From: Arthrobacter sp. SX1312 | Lineage (GTDB): Bacteria > Actinomycetota > Actinomycetes > Actinomycetales > Micrococcaceae | Reading direction: 5' to 3' | DNA: 64,000 bases | NCBI RefSeq assembly: GCF_002929295.1 | Contig: NZ_PJIM01000001.1 | Location: 418,040 to 482,039, forward strand | In this document: one piece after another, positions 47,578 to 56,185 of the stretch | Layout of the letters: every line of letters starts with the position of its first letter | Numbering within the stretch: the stretch's first letter is position 1 | Position numbers and translations under genes: made by a program | Notes under the pieces: model-generated | Databases searched by the model: none | What the model saw: only the letters and a program-made list of their open reading frames with translations | What the model was told of the DNA's origin: nothing

Positions 47578-47775
47578 TCACACCAATTCTGGCGTGCCTC
47601 GCCGACTTCCTGACAGGTTCTCGAACCTCGCACCGACGCGGCGAAAGAAGCACACCGCCACGCCTGCCAGGATGACCACGGCAACCGAGCCGATCGTCGG
47701 GTAGCCCGGAGCACCACGAGGCGACTGCTCACATCCGCGCCGCGTCGCCGGAGGCTCAGGAGATCTGCAGGCCAC
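47578..47775 (-). CDS. Possible small membrane protein
   Basis: The frame gives 65 residues. One hydrophobic helix (TIGSVAVVILAGVAVCFF) is followed by a basic stretch and a polar tail. The nominal ATG lies inside the 3' end of the SDR gene, so expression would be coupled to the threonate-type cluster. Its first 25 residues look less coding than the rest, which makes a decayed gene possible. Confidence 0.35.
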   Translation of the reverse strand: MACRSPEPPATRRGCEQSPRGAPGYPTIGSVAVVILAGVAVCFFRRVGARFENLSGSRRGTPELV

Positions 47776-48520
47776 CGTTGATGTCGTAGGTGGCGGCGGT
47801 GATGTATCCGGCGTCGGGTCCCACCAGGAAGCAGATCAGAGCGGCGATGTCGTCGACGGTACCCACCCGGCCCATCAGGATGTCCCTGGACATGTCCTGC
47901 TTGCGTTCCTCGGTGAGGGTGCCGCCCATGATATCGGTGTCCACCGGTCCGGGAGCGACGGCGTTGACGGTGATGCCGTGTTCGCCCATCTCACGCGCCA
48001 GCGCACGGGTGAAGCCGATGATGCCGGCCTTCGAGGCGCTGTAGGCCACCTTCGAGTAGGTGCCGCCGCCCCGCTGCGCCGAGATGGAGGAGATGCTGAC
48101 CACGCGACCGAGCTTGCGTTCGATCATGCCGTGCAGGACACGCTGCGTGACCAGGAACGTGCCGGTCATGTTGACCGCGAACACGCGGTCCCAGGCTTTC
48201 TTGGTCTCCTGCATGAACTCGGTGGGAGAACTGATCCCGGCAAGGTTCACCAGCGCGACGATGGGCGGCACCGAGGCTTCGACGGTGGTCAGTGCTGCAT
48301 CGACCGACGCCTCGTCGGAGACATCGGCTGCAACGCCGACCGTCTGCACGCCGTGTCGCTGTGCGATCTCCGACGCGGCCTCTTCGGCCGCTGTGCCGTC
48401 GATGTCGAGGATCGCGATGGACCAGCCGTCGCGGGCCAGCCGGTCGGCCGTCGCGCGGCCGATGCCGCGGGCCGAGGCCGCACCGGTGAGGACTGCTGTG
48501 CGTTCAGTCGGAAAAGTCAC
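47756..48520 (-). CDS. SDR family oxidoreductase in the four-carbon acid sugar cluster
   Basis: The protein has 254 residues with the NAD-binding site GAASARGIG, LVNLAGI, the catalytic Ser in VSISSISAQRGG and YSASK. It ends in YDINGGLQIS, as in FabG-like polyol dehydrogenases. The GTG at 48518-48520 has a CAGGAG site and overlaps the GntR stop by 17 bases. In the cluster it may oxidise or reduce a sugar acid intermediate, in place of or next to the LtnD-like enzyme. The exact substrate is unknown. Confidence 0.85.
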   Translation of the reverse strand: MTFPTERTAVLTGAASARGIGRATADRLARDGWSIAILDIDGTAAEEAASEIAQRHGVQTVGVAADVSDEASVDAALTTVEASVPPIVALVNLAGISSPTEFMQETKKAWDRVFAVNMTGTFLVTQRVLHGMIERKLGRVVSISSISAQRGGGTYSKVAYSASKAGIIGFTRALAREMGEHGITVNAVAPGPVDTDIMGGTLTEERKQDMSRDILMGRVGTVDDIAALICFLVGPDAGYITAATYDINGGLQIS

Positions 48521-49238
48521 GTGAGCTCCTGGTGTTGTTCTTCTGGTGGATGAAGTGTTCGTAGTCGTCGTACGTCTGGTTGATGTGGTCCTGCATCGCC
48601 TTGCGCGCCACCTCCGGGTTCCGGGTACGGATCGCCTCCAGCACCAGCGCGTGATGGGCGATGGCGTGTTGCTGCACCTCACGGAAGGACGAGGTCTCCC
48701 GCCGCATCGTGTACAGCAACTGGCTGAGCGGTCCGAGGATCACCGGCAGGAACGGGTTTGCCGAGGCCCTGAAGATCGCCTCATGGAACGCGATGTCCGT
48801 CGCGGTGACAGCGTCGAGGTCGTTCGCCTCGTGGGCCGCCTGCAGCCCGGCATCCGCTGCCTCCATCACGGCCAGGTCCTCGTCGGTAGCATGCATCGCG
48901 GCCAGCTCGGCGGCACCGGTCTCCACCATCCGCCGGATCTCCAGCAGACGCAGCGCGACATCGGGGGAATCGGCGGTGGTCGACACGTACCTGAGGATGG
49001 CCTTCACGTCGGTCCACTGGGCCGCAGGATTCACGTAGGTCCCGAGGCCCCGCTTGATCTGCACCACGTGCTGCGCCTGGAGCTGCTTGAGCGCCTCGCG
49101 CACCGTCAGCCGGCTGACATCGAGGAAAGCCGCGAGGTCGTTCTCCGGGGGGAGTGTCGCGCCGGGAGGGTATGTGCCGTCGATGATCTGTCCGAGGATG
49201 TCATCGAACACCGATTCAGCGAGCGGTTTCCGTGCCAT
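48504..49238 (-). CDS. GntR family (FadR/FCD) transcriptional regulator
   Basis: The protein has 244 residues. A winged helix (FDDILGQIIDGTYPPGATLP, RLTVREALKQL) is followed by an FCD-type helical ligand domain with the metal-binding-like D..H pattern (DIAFHEAIF) and HHALVLEAI. ATG 49238 follows GGAGAGG; an upstream ATG would add five residues. The gene is embedded, with overlaps on both sides, between the SDR and dehydrogenase genes. It likely represses this catabolic cluster until the sugar acid is present. Confidence 0.9.
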   Translation of the reverse strand: MARKPLAESVFDDILGQIIDGTYPPGATLPPENDLAAFLDVSRLTVREALKQLQAQHVVQIKRGLGTYVNPAAQWTDVKAILRYVSTTADSPDVALRLLEIRRMVETGAAELAAMHATDEDLAVMEAADAGLQAAHEANDLDAVTATDIAFHEAIFRASANPFLPVILGPLSQLLYTMRRETSSFREVQQHAIAHHALVLEAIRTRNPEVARKAMQDHINQTYDDYEHFIHQKNNTRSSRDFSD

Positions 49239-50199
49239 CGGTGTCCTCTCCATCGGCGCCCGTTCCGGTGGCGTGCATTCCGATGGCGTCCACTGCGGCG
49301 GAACGCCGCTGTGGCGCGACCACCCTGATCACCGACGAATCGTCGGCGTTGCCCAGGCCCTGCGTCTGCCCGAGCAGGAACAGCTGCTCGGCCGCCGCAG
49401 CGACCGGCGCGGCAAGTCCTGCCGTCCGGGCTGCCTTCCCGACAATGCCGAGGTCCTTGACGAAGATGTCCAGCCGGCTCAGTACGTCGGCGTCGCCGTC
49501 GTATCCCTGCACCATGCGCGGTCCGCGGTTGGAGAGCATGAACGACGCCGCTGCTCCCGTCTCCAGTGCAGCCAGGGCCTGCAGCTGGTCCAGCCCGAGC
49601 GCGTCGGCAAGAGCCAGGGCTTCGGCGGCCGCGGCGATGTGTACGCCGCAGAGCAACTGGTTCACCGTCTTCATGGCCTGGCCGTCGCCGGCCTTGCCGC
49701 CCACGACCATCAATGTCGAGGCGAGCCGCTCGAGCACCGGACGGGCGGTGTCCAGGGCCGACGGATCGGCACCCACCACGATGAGCAGATCGCCTTCGCC
49801 GGCCCGCACCGGCCCGCCGGACAGCGGTGCGTCGACCAGCGCCACACCCAGGGCCCCGAGCCGCTCGGTCCAGGAAGCGACGGCGTCCATCCCCACGGTG
49901 CTGGTCATCACGACGACGGCGCCCGGTGCGAGGACGGGCGCCACCCCGTCGTCCCCGAAGAGGACACCCTCCACCTGGGCTGCGTCACGGACCGCAAGCA
50001 GGACGATCCCGGCGTCGACGACTGCGTCGGCGGCCGTCCTGGCGCAGGTCAGGCCGGTCTTCTCGGCCCTCTCCCGCGAGGACGGCATCGGGTCGTACCC
50101 GGTGACGGTGAACGCGCCGGCCAGCCGGGTCGCCATCGGCAGGCCCATCGCACCGAGGCCCAGGACGGCGACCTTCGTGTGTTCGGAATCAGACATCAT
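49216..50199 (-). CDS. NAD(P)-dependent beta-hydroxyacid dehydrogenase, L-threonate dehydrogenase-like
   Basis: The protein has 327 residues. GLGAMGLPMA is the Rossmann motif, DAPLSGGPVRAGEGDL is the substrate site and the catalytic lysine is in AMKTVNQLL. This is the 3-hydroxyisobutyrate dehydrogenase superfamily, in which LtnD oxidises L-threonate to 2-oxo-tetronate. The adjacent OtnK-like kinase makes that substrate class most likely. Two successive ATG codons (50199, 50196) overlap the kinase stop. Confidence 0.85.
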   Translation of the reverse strand: MMSDSEHTKVAVLGLGAMGLPMATRLAGAFTVTGYDPMPSSRERAEKTGLTCARTAADAVVDAGIVLLAVRDAAQVEGVLFGDDGVAPVLAPGAVVVMTSTVGMDAVASWTERLGALGVALVDAPLSGGPVRAGEGDLLIVVGADPSALDTARPVLERLASTLMVVGGKAGDGQAMKTVNQLLCGVHIAAAAEALALADALGLDQLQALAALETGAAASFMLSNRGPRMVQGYDGDADVLSRLDIFVKDLGIVGKAARTAGLAAPVAAAAEQLFLLGQTQGLGNADDSSVIRVVAPQRRSAAVDAIGMHATGTGADGEDTDGTETAR

Positions 50200-51667
50200 G
50201 GGAGGCACCCGTCGTTGAGGCGGAACTCGTCGCGGGGGAGCGGAGGATCTCCACCACGTCGGCAAGGGAATCATCGGTGCCGACGTTGCCGGCGAAGACG
50301 ACGAACGGGATGGAGCGCGCCGGGCCGTCGGCCGGTTGCCAGAGGGACACGATGCCCGGCAGCATCGGCCCGCGCACCAGCGCACGGCGGATCGACAGCC
50401 CGTGCGCGGCGACGTCGGAGGAGGTGATGCCGCCCTTGGCGATGACGAAGCGCACAGGAGCCGTGGCGATGGTGGACCGGACGACGTCGACCACTGCCCG
50501 CGAGATGGTGCGGGCGAACTCGAGGCTCTGCTCCGGATCGTCGGACCGGACCAGACGGCGGCTGGTGTGCAGGACGACCTCGCTGGTGGAGAGGCCTTCG
50601 ACGACGGCCCGCACCGCCTCAACCACCGCTGTGTCCCGCTCTGCGGGATCGAGGACGGCTTCGACGTCGAGCTCCACGAGTCGGGCCTCGGGCCGCCGCG
50701 CCACCAGTGCGTCCAACTGCCGGGTGGTCAGTCCCACGTGCGAGCCCACCACGACCAGTCCACCCGAAGCGGGGGCGTCGTGGCCGGCGAAGACGTCCGC
50801 GGCCGTCAGTGGTGGGCGCTCGCGCTGGCCGATCCGTGCACGGACGAACGGCGGGCCCACCCGATAGAGCAGCTTCTTACCGCGACGTTCCGATTCCTCG
50901 AGGCCCAGGGCGAGTGCCCGGAGGTCGTCCTCGGTGACGGCGTCGACCACGATGGGGACGGCATCGGCTGCCCGGGCCAGGGCGTCGGCGATGCCCTCCG
51001 CACCGGAGCGGATGATCGACAGGTCGAGCCGGATGACGGCGTGGGCCGAACCGCCGGTCTTTTCGGCCACGTAGTCGCCCAGGTCCGACGACACGAACCC
51101 GAAGGTGGCATCCCGGGCGAATTCGGTGTCGGCGACGGGAACGACGGCGCCGTCGTCGCCCCGCAGGTAGTGGACCCCGCCGATGGTGATGCGGCCGGCG
51201 TCGGGAAAGGCCGGCACCATCACGACGCCGTCGGTCCCGGTGCCCGCGAGCGCCAGTAGAGTGGCGCCGATGACGTCGGTCTCGAGCGGGAAGTGGCCGC
51301 GGAGGGTCGAGTCGCTGCGGCTGACGAACCCGATGGTGACTCCCGCAGCCGCGGCGGCGGTGAGGGAGTTCGTGACGATCTCCCGATTGCGCGACGCCGT
51401 GGTTTCCGGGTCGAGGCTGCGGGTGTTGGTGAGGACGTACACCGCCGGTGCCGGTGCACCGTCGATGCGCTGGTCGAAGGCCCACGCGAAGTCGCTCGGC
51501 TCCCAGGAGGTGAGGACCGGCAGGTTGGCGACGGACTGCGTGCCGGTCGGGTCGTCGTCGAGAACTACCAGGATCCGCCCGGAGGCCTTGACGGCGGCGG
51601 CGATCACCGCCGGTTCGATGGCGCGGACGGTCGGGTAGCCGCTGAGCAACTCTTCTTCGAGTATCAC
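50189..51667 (-). CDS. Four-carbon acid sugar kinase family protein (OtnK-like)
   Basis: The protein has 492 residues and the DUF1537-derived architecture: an N-terminal substrate domain with LDDDPTGTQ, TNTRSL and SRSDSTLRGHFPLE, and a C-terminal nucleotide domain with AKGGITSSD and FAGNVGTDDSL. Characterised relatives phosphorylate 3-oxo-tetronate, D-threonate or D-erythronate. The GTG start at 51665-51667 faces the divergent permease. This is the first gene of the minus-strand operon kinase-dehydrogenase-GntR-SDR, all joined by overlaps. Confidence 0.88.
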   Translation of the reverse strand: MILEEELLSGYPTVRAIEPAVIAAAVKASGRILVVLDDDPTGTQSVANLPVLTSWEPSDFAWAFDQRIDGAPAPAVYVLTNTRSLDPETTASRNREIVTNSLTAAAAAGVTIGFVSRSDSTLRGHFPLETDVIGATLLALAGTGTDGVVMVPAFPDAGRITIGGVHYLRGDDGAVVPVADTEFARDATFGFVSSDLGDYVAEKTGGSAHAVIRLDLSIIRSGAEGIADALARAADAVPIVVDAVTEDDLRALALGLEESERRGKKLLYRVGPPFVRARIGQRERPPLTAADVFAGHDAPASGGLVVVGSHVGLTTRQLDALVARRPEARLVELDVEAVLDPAERDTAVVEAVRAVVEGLSTSEVVLHTSRRLVRSDDPEQSLEFARTISRAVVDVVRSTIATAPVRFVIAKGGITSSDVAAHGLSIRRALVRGPMLPGIVSLWQPADGPARSIPFVVFAGNVGTDDSLADVVEILRSPATSSASTTGASHDV

Positions 51668-51832
51668 TGATTCGCACTTTCGTCACCGGGTATCCGCCAC
51701 AGAACACTTGTCAGATGTCATATGTCCAGTGCTAGTGTGACATGCAGCACAGTGCCCGTCAAAGTGCCGAGCAGGTCAGTGCTACCCACCTGAGAGGGCA
51801 ACGAGGCTTGCTCAGTGACCGAGGAGCAGTAC
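51668..51832. promoter_or_regulatory. Divergent promoter region of the sugar-acid cluster
   Basis: This 165-base gap separates the kinase operon from the permease gene. For the permease, TTGTCA (51708-51713) and TAGTGT (51733-51738) could be the -35 and -10 elements, with a 19-base spacer. ATGTCA (51715-51720) and TGACAT (51737-51742) form an inverted repeat that spans the -10 and is a candidate GntR site. Confidence 0.45.
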
Positions 51833-53320
51833 GTGGATATACAACTTCTTTTGGCGCTCGTCCTGGGTATCGCCACCATCATCGTGTTGGTGCTGAAGAC
51901 CCGGCTTGATGCGTTCGTAGCACTCTTGATCGCGGCCCTGGTGACCGGCATGGTGGCCGGCCAGGCGCCGCTGGATATCGTTTCGTCGATCACGACGGGC
52001 TTCGGCAACACCCTGGCGTCGATCGGTATCGTGATCGGCCTGGGCGTCGGGATCGGCAAGATCCTCGAGGTCTCGGGGGCCGCCAATTCGTTGGCCCTGG
52101 CCTTCCTGAAGCTCTTCGGCAAAGGCCGCGAGCCGTGGGCACTGGGCAGTGTGGGCGCTCTGGTGTCCATCCCGGTGTTCTGTGACTCCGGCTACGTCAT
52201 CATGAACCCCTTGGCCCGTTCGATCGCCCGGGTCAAACGCGCCGGGTACATCACCCTCGCGCTGGCCCTCGGCTGCGGCATGACGCTGACCCACCACATG
52301 GTGCCACCGACGCCCGGCCCGCTGGCCGTCGCCGGCATCCTCGGGGCTGACCTCGGAGCGTTGATCCTTGCGGGTCTCGTCTTCACGGTCCTGCTGTTGC
52401 CCATCGTGGTTTTCTACGCCAAGTGGATGGGGCCGAAGATCGAGCCATCCATGAACGAATCGGTCCGTGAGGCCGTCTACGGCACGGCTCACGCCAGGAC
52501 CGGAGGCCGCGGCGGGACTGCTGTTGCGGAGCACGACGGCGGCGCCGGCGCTGGTGACGATACTCCGTCGATGGACGTCGACAACACCGCCCTCGGTACA
52601 CCTCCCACGGGCGCCAAGCCTCACCGGGTCGGCGCTTTCGTTGCATCGCTGCCGTTGCTGGTCCCGTTGCTCCTGATCATCCTCAACACGGTCAGTGGTG
52701 CGATCGACCAGTCCAACCAGGGCGTCGTCGGCACGGGGGAGTACACCCCGTCGTCCTGGGCAATCCCACTGGCGTTCATCGGCAATCCGGTGGTTGCGCT
52801 GATCATCGGCGTCATCCTCGCCGTCTACGTCCTGCTGCCACGCTGGACTCCGCGCGCAAAGGTGCAGGGCTGGTTCGCCGAGGCAGCTGCCTCGGCCGGC
52901 CTGATTCTTCTCATCACCGGTGCAGGTGGTGCACTCGGCCAGGTGCTGCGTAGCTCGGGTGTGGGCGATGCCCTCGCAGAGGCCATTGCCGGTACTCCAC
53001 TGCCGGCGTTCCTGGTGCCGTTCCTCATCGCCACCCTGGTCCGCATCGCTCAGGGCTCGGGCACAGTGGCCATGATCACTGCCGCATCGGTGACGGCGCC
53101 GCTGGTGGGTTCGCTCGGCATCGACCCCATCGTCGCGGCCCTGGCATGCACGGCAGGTTCGATGGTGTTCAGCTACTTCAACGATTCCTACTTCTGGGTC
53201 GTGACCCGCTTTGCCGGCCTTGACGGCGTCGCAGCGCTCAAGGGTTGGTCAGGCATCACGACGGCGGTGTGGGCCGGTTCGATCCCACTCCTGTTCATTG
53301 CCAACGCGATCCTCGGCTGA
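51833..53320 (+). CDS. GntP family sugar acid permease
   Basis: This 495-residue permease has about 12 membrane helices. IPVFCDSGYVIMNPLA, GCGMTLTHHMVPPTPGP and ITAASVTAPL are typical of GntP-type gluconate/sugar acid symporters. A polar loop of about 60 residues (near 215-270), rich in Gly, Asp and Thr, splits the two halves. The GTG at 51833 follows GAGGAG by six bases; a GTG six codons upstream is an alternative. It should import the four-carbon acid used by the divergent enzymes. Confidence 0.9.
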   Translation: MDIQLLLALVLGIATIIVLVLKTRLDAFVALLIAALVTGMVAGQAPLDIVSSITTGFGNTLASIGIVIGLGVGIGKILEVSGAANSLALAFLKLFGKGREPWALGSVGALVSIPVFCDSGYVIMNPLARSIARVKRAGYITLALALGCGMTLTHHMVPPTPGPLAVAGILGADLGALILAGLVFTVLLLPIVVFYAKWMGPKIEPSMNESVREAVYGTAHARTGGRGGTAVAEHDGGAGAGDDTPSMDVDNTALGTPPTGAKPHRVGAFVASLPLLVPLLLIILNTVSGAIDQSNQGVVGTGEYTPSSWAIPLAFIGNPVVALIIGVILAVYVLLPRWTPRAKVQGWFAEAAASAGLILLITGAGGALGQVLRSSGVGDALAEAIAGTPLPAFLVPFLIATLVRIAQGSGTVAMITAASVTAPLVGSLGIDPIVAALACTAGSMVFSYFNDSYFWVVTRFAGLDGVAALKGWSGITTAVWAGSIPLLFIANAILG

Positions 53321-53340
53321 TCCAACGGGATCCACCGACG

Positions 53341-53381
53341 GTGGCCGGGCGGCTCGGAGTTGTAACCGAGCCCCCGGCCAC
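53341..53381 (+). terminator. Strong terminator hairpin after the GntP gene
   Basis: GTGGCCGGG plus GGCTCGG (53341-53357, one bulged C) pairs with CCGAGCC plus CCCGGCCAC (53366-53381) around an eight-base loop, giving a 16-bp stem 21 bases after the stop. Confidence 0.85.
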
Positions 53382-53493
53382 TGCTGTTGGACGGGTCATC
53401 CGTCAGTACCCCGGCACCAGCAGGGCGAACCGACTTCCACGAAGATCTCGCCACGTGACGAGAGGTCGATGCTGCACCCGTGCCGGCTCCTCG

Positions 53494-53725
53494 ATGACTG
53501 CCCTCGAGCTCCCCGACGACGAGGACCTGTTCGGGCGCGGCCGGCCCGTCGAGTGCTGGCGGGACCTGCTGGAAGGCCACCAGGAGTAGCTGCAGCGCAC
53601 CGAGCGGGAGATGGCGGCCGCCGTCGGACTCGTCCGCCACGAGGCGGATCCTGGCATGACTCGCATCCGCCCCATCGGCCGGGCCTCACCGTTCATCGGA
53701 CTACGTGGAGCCGCCGGTAGGGGGT
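53494..53725 (+). pseudogene. Interrupted hypothetical gene next to lsr2
   Basis: From an ATG at 53494 the frame reads coding-like (ELPDDEDLFGRGRPVECWRD), hits TAG at 53587-53589 and then continues in the same frame with good coding character (QRTEREMAAAVGLVRHEADP). The single stop in an otherwise continuous frame points to a recently inactivated gene; no family was recognised. The rest of the 53382-53725 gap shows nothing else. Confidence 0.35.
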
Positions 53726-54064
53726 CTAGTGCGCTTCGTTATAGGCGTCGAGAATGGACTGGGTGATACGTCCCCGGGTGCTGGGGTTGTAGCCGTTGTC
53801 CTGTGCCCACTGGCGGATCTGCTGGGTGTCCTCACGCTTGGACCGGTTCGTGGACGCCCTGGACGTCGAAGCTTTCTGGCCCTTCCGGCCGGTCGCCTTG
53901 CGCGCCTTGTCCACGTACTCGGTGAGGGTTGAGCGGAATCTCTCCGCGTTGTCCGTGGTCAGGTCGATTTCGTACTCCGTGCCATCGACCCCGAAACGGA
54001 CGGTTTCCTGGGCGATCTCCCCGTTGAGGTCATCGACCAGTTCGACCTGTACGCGCTGTGCCAT
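53726..54064 (-). CDS. lsr2: Lsr2 nucleoid-associated protein
   Basis: This 112-residue H-NS-like protein silences AT-rich, often acquired DNA by binding and bridging it. The N-terminal oligomerisation domain (MAQRVQVELVDDLNG, GTEYEIDL) and the C-terminal DNA-binding domain (IRQWAQDNGYNPSTRGRI, with the RGR minor-groove motif) are separated by a Lys/Ser linker. The AGGAG ribosome site lies before an A-rich spacer. It lies beside an AT-richer gap and the accessory part of the window. Confidence 0.93.
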   Translation of the reverse strand: MAQRVQVELVDDLNGEIAQETVRFGVDGTEYEIDLTTDNAERFRSTLTEYVDKARKATGRKGQKASTSRASTNRSKREDTQQIRQWAQDNGYNPSTRGRITQSILDAYNEAH

Positions 54065-54469
54065 TTTTTGTTTCTCCTGAAATCATCGAGATGAATTAGT
54101 GAACCTTATTCATCGACTCTATCGCGGCGCGAATATGTGGCGCACATCCTTGAATTACCTGAAAATCATCTGTGACTACTCGGATACGCGCGAGAAGTCA
54201 CAGCAGGTGCGTGACCAGAAGTCGGTCGAAAGCCCGGGATGTCTTATTGAGAGCTCTGACATGACAAGCACAAAGTTCCCTCGACCCGCGGTCAGCGGAG
54301 GGCCGTTGCGGTTCACCGCCCCACCGGTGGTCGCCACGTACTGGCCCACCTGGTCCCAATCGGTAGAACTGCCCACCCCGCTCGATCAGATTCACCCGGA
54401 GTGGGCGACGCGTGATCGCTCGAGAGTCTGGAGTCTGGGACGAAAAGCTCGACAAGATCGGACCTCGGA
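54065..54469. other. AT-richer gene-free stretch upstream of lsr2
   Basis: These 405 bases separate divergent lsr2 and the YvlD-like gene. The part next to lsr2 is noticeably AT-rich for this genome and should contain its promoter. A minus-strand frame near 54176-54376 looks partly coding (WDQVGQYVATTGGAVNRN) but could not be assigned. Confidence 0.45.
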
Positions 54470-54865
54470 ATGATTCGTTTCTTGATACACATTCTGATCA
54501 ATCTCGTGACGGCAGCGATCGGGCTGCTCCTCGCGGGTTGGATCGTCCCCGGTGTGGAGCTGCAACCGACCGGTTTCATCGTTGCTGTGGTCGTCTTCGC
54601 CCTCGCCCAGGGTGTGCTCGGACCGTTCGTGTTCAACGTCGCCAGGCAATACGCGTCGGCCATCCTTGGAGGAATTGGGCTGGTCACCACGCTGATCGCT
54701 CTGGCAATCGCGTCCTTGTTCGATGGCGGGCTTTCGATCAGCGGCTTCATGGCGTGGGTGGGCGCCACCCTCCTGGTCTGGATTGTGACTGCTCTCGGCG
54801 GGTGGATTCTGGGGTGGCTGTTCATCACCCGCCGCCTCGGAGAAAAGAGTGAGGCCGCCCAGTAG
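54470..54865 (+). CDS. YvlD-like / phage holin family IV membrane protein
   Basis: The protein has 131 residues with four membrane helices and the family's opening IRFLIHILINLVTAAIGLLL and GWIVPGVEL. YvlD-like proteins are chromosomal relatives of phage holins and are not by themselves evidence of a prophage. No other phage gene is near. Function is unknown, and envelope stress has been suggested for relatives. Confidence 0.85.
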   Translation: MIRFLIHILINLVTAAIGLLLAGWIVPGVELQPTGFIVAVVVFALAQGVLGPFVFNVARQYASAILGGIGLVTTLIALAIASLFDGGLSISGFMAWVGATLLVWIVTALGGWILGWLFITRRLGEKSEAAQ

Positions 54866-54910
54866 CCGAGCCGCACCACTCTCGTCCTCATTGTTCTCGC
54901 GTTGTTCTCC

Positions 54911-56011
54911 ATGGCGCAGCTCGCCTGCGACACTTACCGCATGATCGATGAGCCCACAGGTTGGCAGGAAGTTCCTAGCCCGCAATGGCTCATCCTCGTC
55001 AATCTCACGGAACCGATCGCCGTCATCCGGCGAAGCGGCGAATTTGATAGGACGATTACCTGGCCCGATCTTCCCGTCGGGTTGCTCGGCCTTCATGTGA
55101 GGATCGTGCCCGCCCCTGACGGCGCCTGGGTCCTCTACATGCCCGTCGAGAAGGCTGGATATGAAACATCGCACAACGGGGCGACGGCCCTCCACATCTC
55201 ACCCGATGGGATTCTCACCCCTTTCTCCGACCTCGGTCACGTCCATTGCCTCGGTACGACCCGGCACGGTTTGTGGCTCTCGATCGGGCACTGGGACGCC
55301 GACGTAGACTCGGAAGCAGATTGGCTCACCGACCGTGACCTCCTGGTCCTGGACGCGAATGGAGGAACTCACCGTTTGACCGCCGACCGGATGCCTGCTG
55401 CCGCCTTCGAGGATGACCAGTCAGCGCACCTGGTGGTCTATACGTCGGCTCCTGACGCGTCTCACGATGGGCACGGCGGCGCCTCGTACACCTACCGCTT
55501 CTCACAGATCGACCTGCCTGCCGGCGCTCTTCCCTCGACGCTTCACATCACCGAGAACCAGGCCGTCCCCGTCGAGGACGACGACATGCCGGGGAGATCC
55601 AGAGACGAGGGGCCTGGAACGCATCCCATCACCATGGATGATCCTCGTGCCTCATGGACCCTGGTTGAGCTTCCATCCGAGCAGAAGAAGGCTGCGATCG
55701 AGGCGGTCTGCACGGAGTTCGCCCATCTCGACTCGTACTGGACAGCGCCCTCGGGAGCCAGGACTCCACTGTCGGACGGCCTCAGCGGGACGCGTGTCGA
55801 CGTCGTCGGTGAGTGGCCCGCCACCCGGGTCGAGGTGAGCTTCATTCACCCCCACTATCCGGAAGGGCGACTACGGCGGGCCTACCGGGTCTTCGACGAC
55901 GCGGGCCGCATCAAGCCAACAGAGTTCGCAGCGATCCACCTCATGGAGGACCTGGATACCCGGGATCTTCCCCCGGTCACGAACGCGCACAACACCATCC
56001 TGGACATCTGA
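54911..56011 (+). CDS. Hypothetical protein
   Basis: This protein of about 366 residues is cytosolic and rich in beta-strand-like sequence. Motifs such as LHVRIVPAPDGAWVLYMPVE and TRHGLWLSIGHWD recur as in beta-propellers, and a distinct C-terminal region (about 245-366) includes VEVSFIHPHYPEGRLRRAYRVFD. No known family was recognised. The start is uncertain: ATG 54911 is used, and ATG 54941 or TTG 54902 are possible. None has a good ribosome site. Confidence 0.65.
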   Translation: MAQLACDTYRMIDEPTGWQEVPSPQWLILVNLTEPIAVIRRSGEFDRTITWPDLPVGLLGLHVRIVPAPDGAWVLYMPVEKAGYETSHNGATALHISPDGILTPFSDLGHVHCLGTTRHGLWLSIGHWDADVDSEADWLTDRDLLVLDANGGTHRLTADRMPAAAFEDDQSAHLVVYTSAPDASHDGHGGASYTYRFSQIDLPAGALPSTLHITENQAVPVEDDDMPGRSRDEGPGTHPITMDDPRASWTLVELPSEQKKAAIEAVCTEFAHLDSYWTAPSGARTPLSDGLSGTRVDVVGEWPATRVEVSFIHPHYPEGRLRRAYRVFDDAGRIKPTEFAAIHLMEDLDTRDLPPVTNAHNTILDI

Positions 56012-56185
56012 GTCCGTCCCTACGGCAAGCAAACTACTCGACCCTGTCCCGAGTTCGCTCCGATGGCACAGCTCCGGAACCGTCCTGTGAATCACAACGA
56101 CGACCGGCGTGTTCCTGGCAGCGCTGATTCGAGACCCAGGGAGCGGCGATGTGTCTGGCCTGTGTCCAATGGGCCTCTTGCCCCG

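Noticed and set aside
54470-54865. Holin-like protein as a sign of a prophage
   Set aside because: YvlD-type proteins are common chromosomal genes, and no capsid, terminase, integrase or lysin gene is nearby.
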